From Verrucomicrobiia bacterium (GTDB taxonomy: Bacteria; Verrucomicrobiota; Verrucomicrobiia; Verrucomicrobiales; Akkermansiaceae), in assembly GCA_947460915.1 (NCBI GenBank), contig CANHKJ010000157.1, positions 1 through 7,054 of the forward strand: a DNA stretch of 7,054 bases, in the 5' to 3' direction. Under the pieces are notes generated by a model. That model was not told the DNA's origin. It saw nothing but the letters and a program-made list of their open reading frames with translations, and did not search any database. The position numbers were made by a program, and so were the translations under genes. Of this stretch, positions 6,075 through 7,054 are shown piece by piece; within the stretch, counting starts at the first letter, position 1; every line of letters starts with the position of its first letter.

Positions 6075-7054
6075 ATGAACGAAGATCAAACAACACTGAA
6101 CCCTGTGGGCGATGACGCCATGGAAGCGCGCATTGTCGCCTGGGTTCTCGGGCAGGCCTCCGCATTTGAGGCTGCCGAACTGGAATCATGGTGCGAGACG
6201 CATCCGGAGTGGCGCGTCTATCAACGTCGCATGCTCGCGTTGCATGGTCTGCTAGGCCAAGCTGTGCAACCTTCGGCTGACTCCACATGGAAACTTTCCG
6301 ATCAGCGCCGCGCTGCCCTAGATGGCATTCTTGGTACGAAGGATGTAGTAGTTGACGCGAAACAACAAACGCGGAAAAAACGTTGGTGGCCGCAGTTGGC
6401 AAAATTCGCGGCCTTGTGGATGGTAATTTTGTCCGTCGCTTATACAGCTTTTCTGGGGATTTTTGGTAAAGTCGGCGGAAAAGCTTCGATGTCACCAGAG
6501 GTCGCGTCCTATTCCCGAGAGATGCCAGCACAGATGAATGCGCCCATGGCACCGTCGGTAGAAATGGGCAATGGAGATGACTTTGGCGATGGCTGGAGTG
6601 GTAAAAAAGAACGCCAGACCGTTGCAAAACGCATGGCCGTGCCATTGGATGCACCTGTCGCCCCGGGAGCATCGTTGGCGTTTCAGAAGAGTGAAGATCA
6701 ACTTGCGGCATTGTCAGATCGTGATAATCAAGTGATGACCAAGAATGAAAGTGGCAGCGTGCCGAAGCCTGCGGCAGCCAGTGCTCCAGCAGCAGCTCGA
6801 GCTATCGTCACGGCGACTGACAAATGGTATAGTAAGAGTGAGGGTGACATTACCGGTAGTGTCATGGCGGGGAAACAGATCGATCAAATGGTTGGAGGGG
6901 GAGGTGGTGAGAAAACTGCTGAAGTGATTACTGATCCGATTCCAGCGAGCGCTGCCATTCCTGAAGAGGAAGCTCAGCAAGGAGACGAGGTGAGGCGGAG
7001 GCTTTATGGGGCCGAGGGGAAATTCAACCTCGGACAAGCTGACGAAGCGAAAAA
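6075..7054 (+). CDS. Single-pass membrane protein after the sigma factor (open at window end)
   Basis: The frame runs from ATG 6075 to the window end without a stop, giving 326 codons so far. Residues 1-110 are soluble and likely cytoplasmic: EARIVAWVLGQASAFEAAEL, then ESWCETHPEWRVYQRRM. A basic patch RKKRWW (100-105) precedes one transmembrane helix (about 111-131), which gives an N-in orientation. Residues ~135-305 are a low-complexity Met/Ala/Pro/Gly-rich linker with a GGGGG run (274-278). The last visible residues (EVRRRLYGAEGKFNLGQADEAK) look like the first helices of a TPR-type region. From memory of Verrucomicrobia proteins with this layout, a secretin or other envelope domain may follow; this is an inference. 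The N-terminus resembles an anti-sigma domain by position and size, but the zinc motif HxxxCxxC is absent and Cys40 is the only cysteine. Long minus-strand frames overlapping it look like shadows. Confidence 0.82.
   Translation, partial: MNEDQTTLNPVGDDAMEARIVAWVLGQASAFEAAELESWCETHPEWRVYQRRMLALHGLLGQAVQPSADSTWKLSDQRRAALDGILGTKDVVVDAKQQTRKKRWWPQLAKFAALWMVILSVAYTAFLGIFGKVGGKASMSPEVASYSREMPAQMNAPMAPSVEMGNGDDFGDGWSGKKERQTVAKRMAVPLDAPVAPGASLAFQKSEDQLAALSDRDNQVMTKNESGSVPKPAAASAPAAARAIVTATDKWYSKSEGDITGSVMAGKQIDQMVGGGGGEKTAEVITDPIPASAAIPEEEAQQGDEVRRRLYGAEGKFNLGQADEAK

Noticed and set aside
6073..6711. Minus-strand open frame of 212 codons, and another at 6714-7037
   Set aside because: Both are rich in Arg, Ser, His and Pro, with no domain. 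They oppose the plus-strand membrane protein, which has a clear transmembrane segment and follows the sigma gene; they look like shadows.
6994..7002. Third copy of GGCGGAGGC, inside the last gene
   Set aside because: It matches only nine bases of the repeat, lies in coding sequence, and lacks the paired right half TCTCGCCTCC.

Overview
The window looks like part of the chromosome of a Verrucomicrobia bacterium, probably of the Verrucomicrobiaceae/Prosthecobacter type. This is an inference from family content: a cytochrome c fused to a PA14 domain, a secreted beta-propeller dehydrogenase-like protein with an internal calcium-binding loop, a PpiD/SurA-like protein with a TPR partner, and an ECF sigma factor followed by a large single-pass membrane protein. 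Base composition is moderate in the genes and AT-rich in the main intergenic gap. No tRNA, rRNA, CRISPR array, transposase or phage gene was seen.

Left part (1-2778, + strand): the 3' part of a cytochrome c/PA14 protein whose start lies outside the window, followed 21 bases later by a secreted propeller protein. They look like one operon for periplasmic or surface oxidation or breakdown of carbohydrates; the substrate cannot be told from the sequence. Convergent junction (2779-3019): no gene, but two related hairpin repeats sit just after the two facing stop codons, with a third hairpin between them that carries a 9-bp triple repeat in its loop.

Middle part (3020-5005, - strand): a membrane-anchored SurA/PpiD-like chaperone gene followed 24 bases downstream by a small three-TPR protein. 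They probably form an envelope protein-folding operon. Divergent gap (5006-5465): a dyad with a perfect TATAAT next to it, an orphan minus-strand intrinsic terminator, a second strong hairpin, a possible 45-residue ORF, and an AT-rich leader before the sigma gene.

Right part (5466-7054, + strand): an ECF-type sigma factor and, 27 bases later, a membrane protein that stays open to the window edge. Its cytoplasmic N-terminus, single transmembrane helix and long low-complexity linker lead into what looks like the start of a TPR-like region. A link between the sigma factor and this protein is suggested by gene order only.

No complete new system is visible. The points most worth a second look are the nested repeat pair, the structured RNA region with an orphan terminator upstream of the chaperone gene, the octamer CGATCATG that marks several starts, and the sigma/membrane-protein pair.
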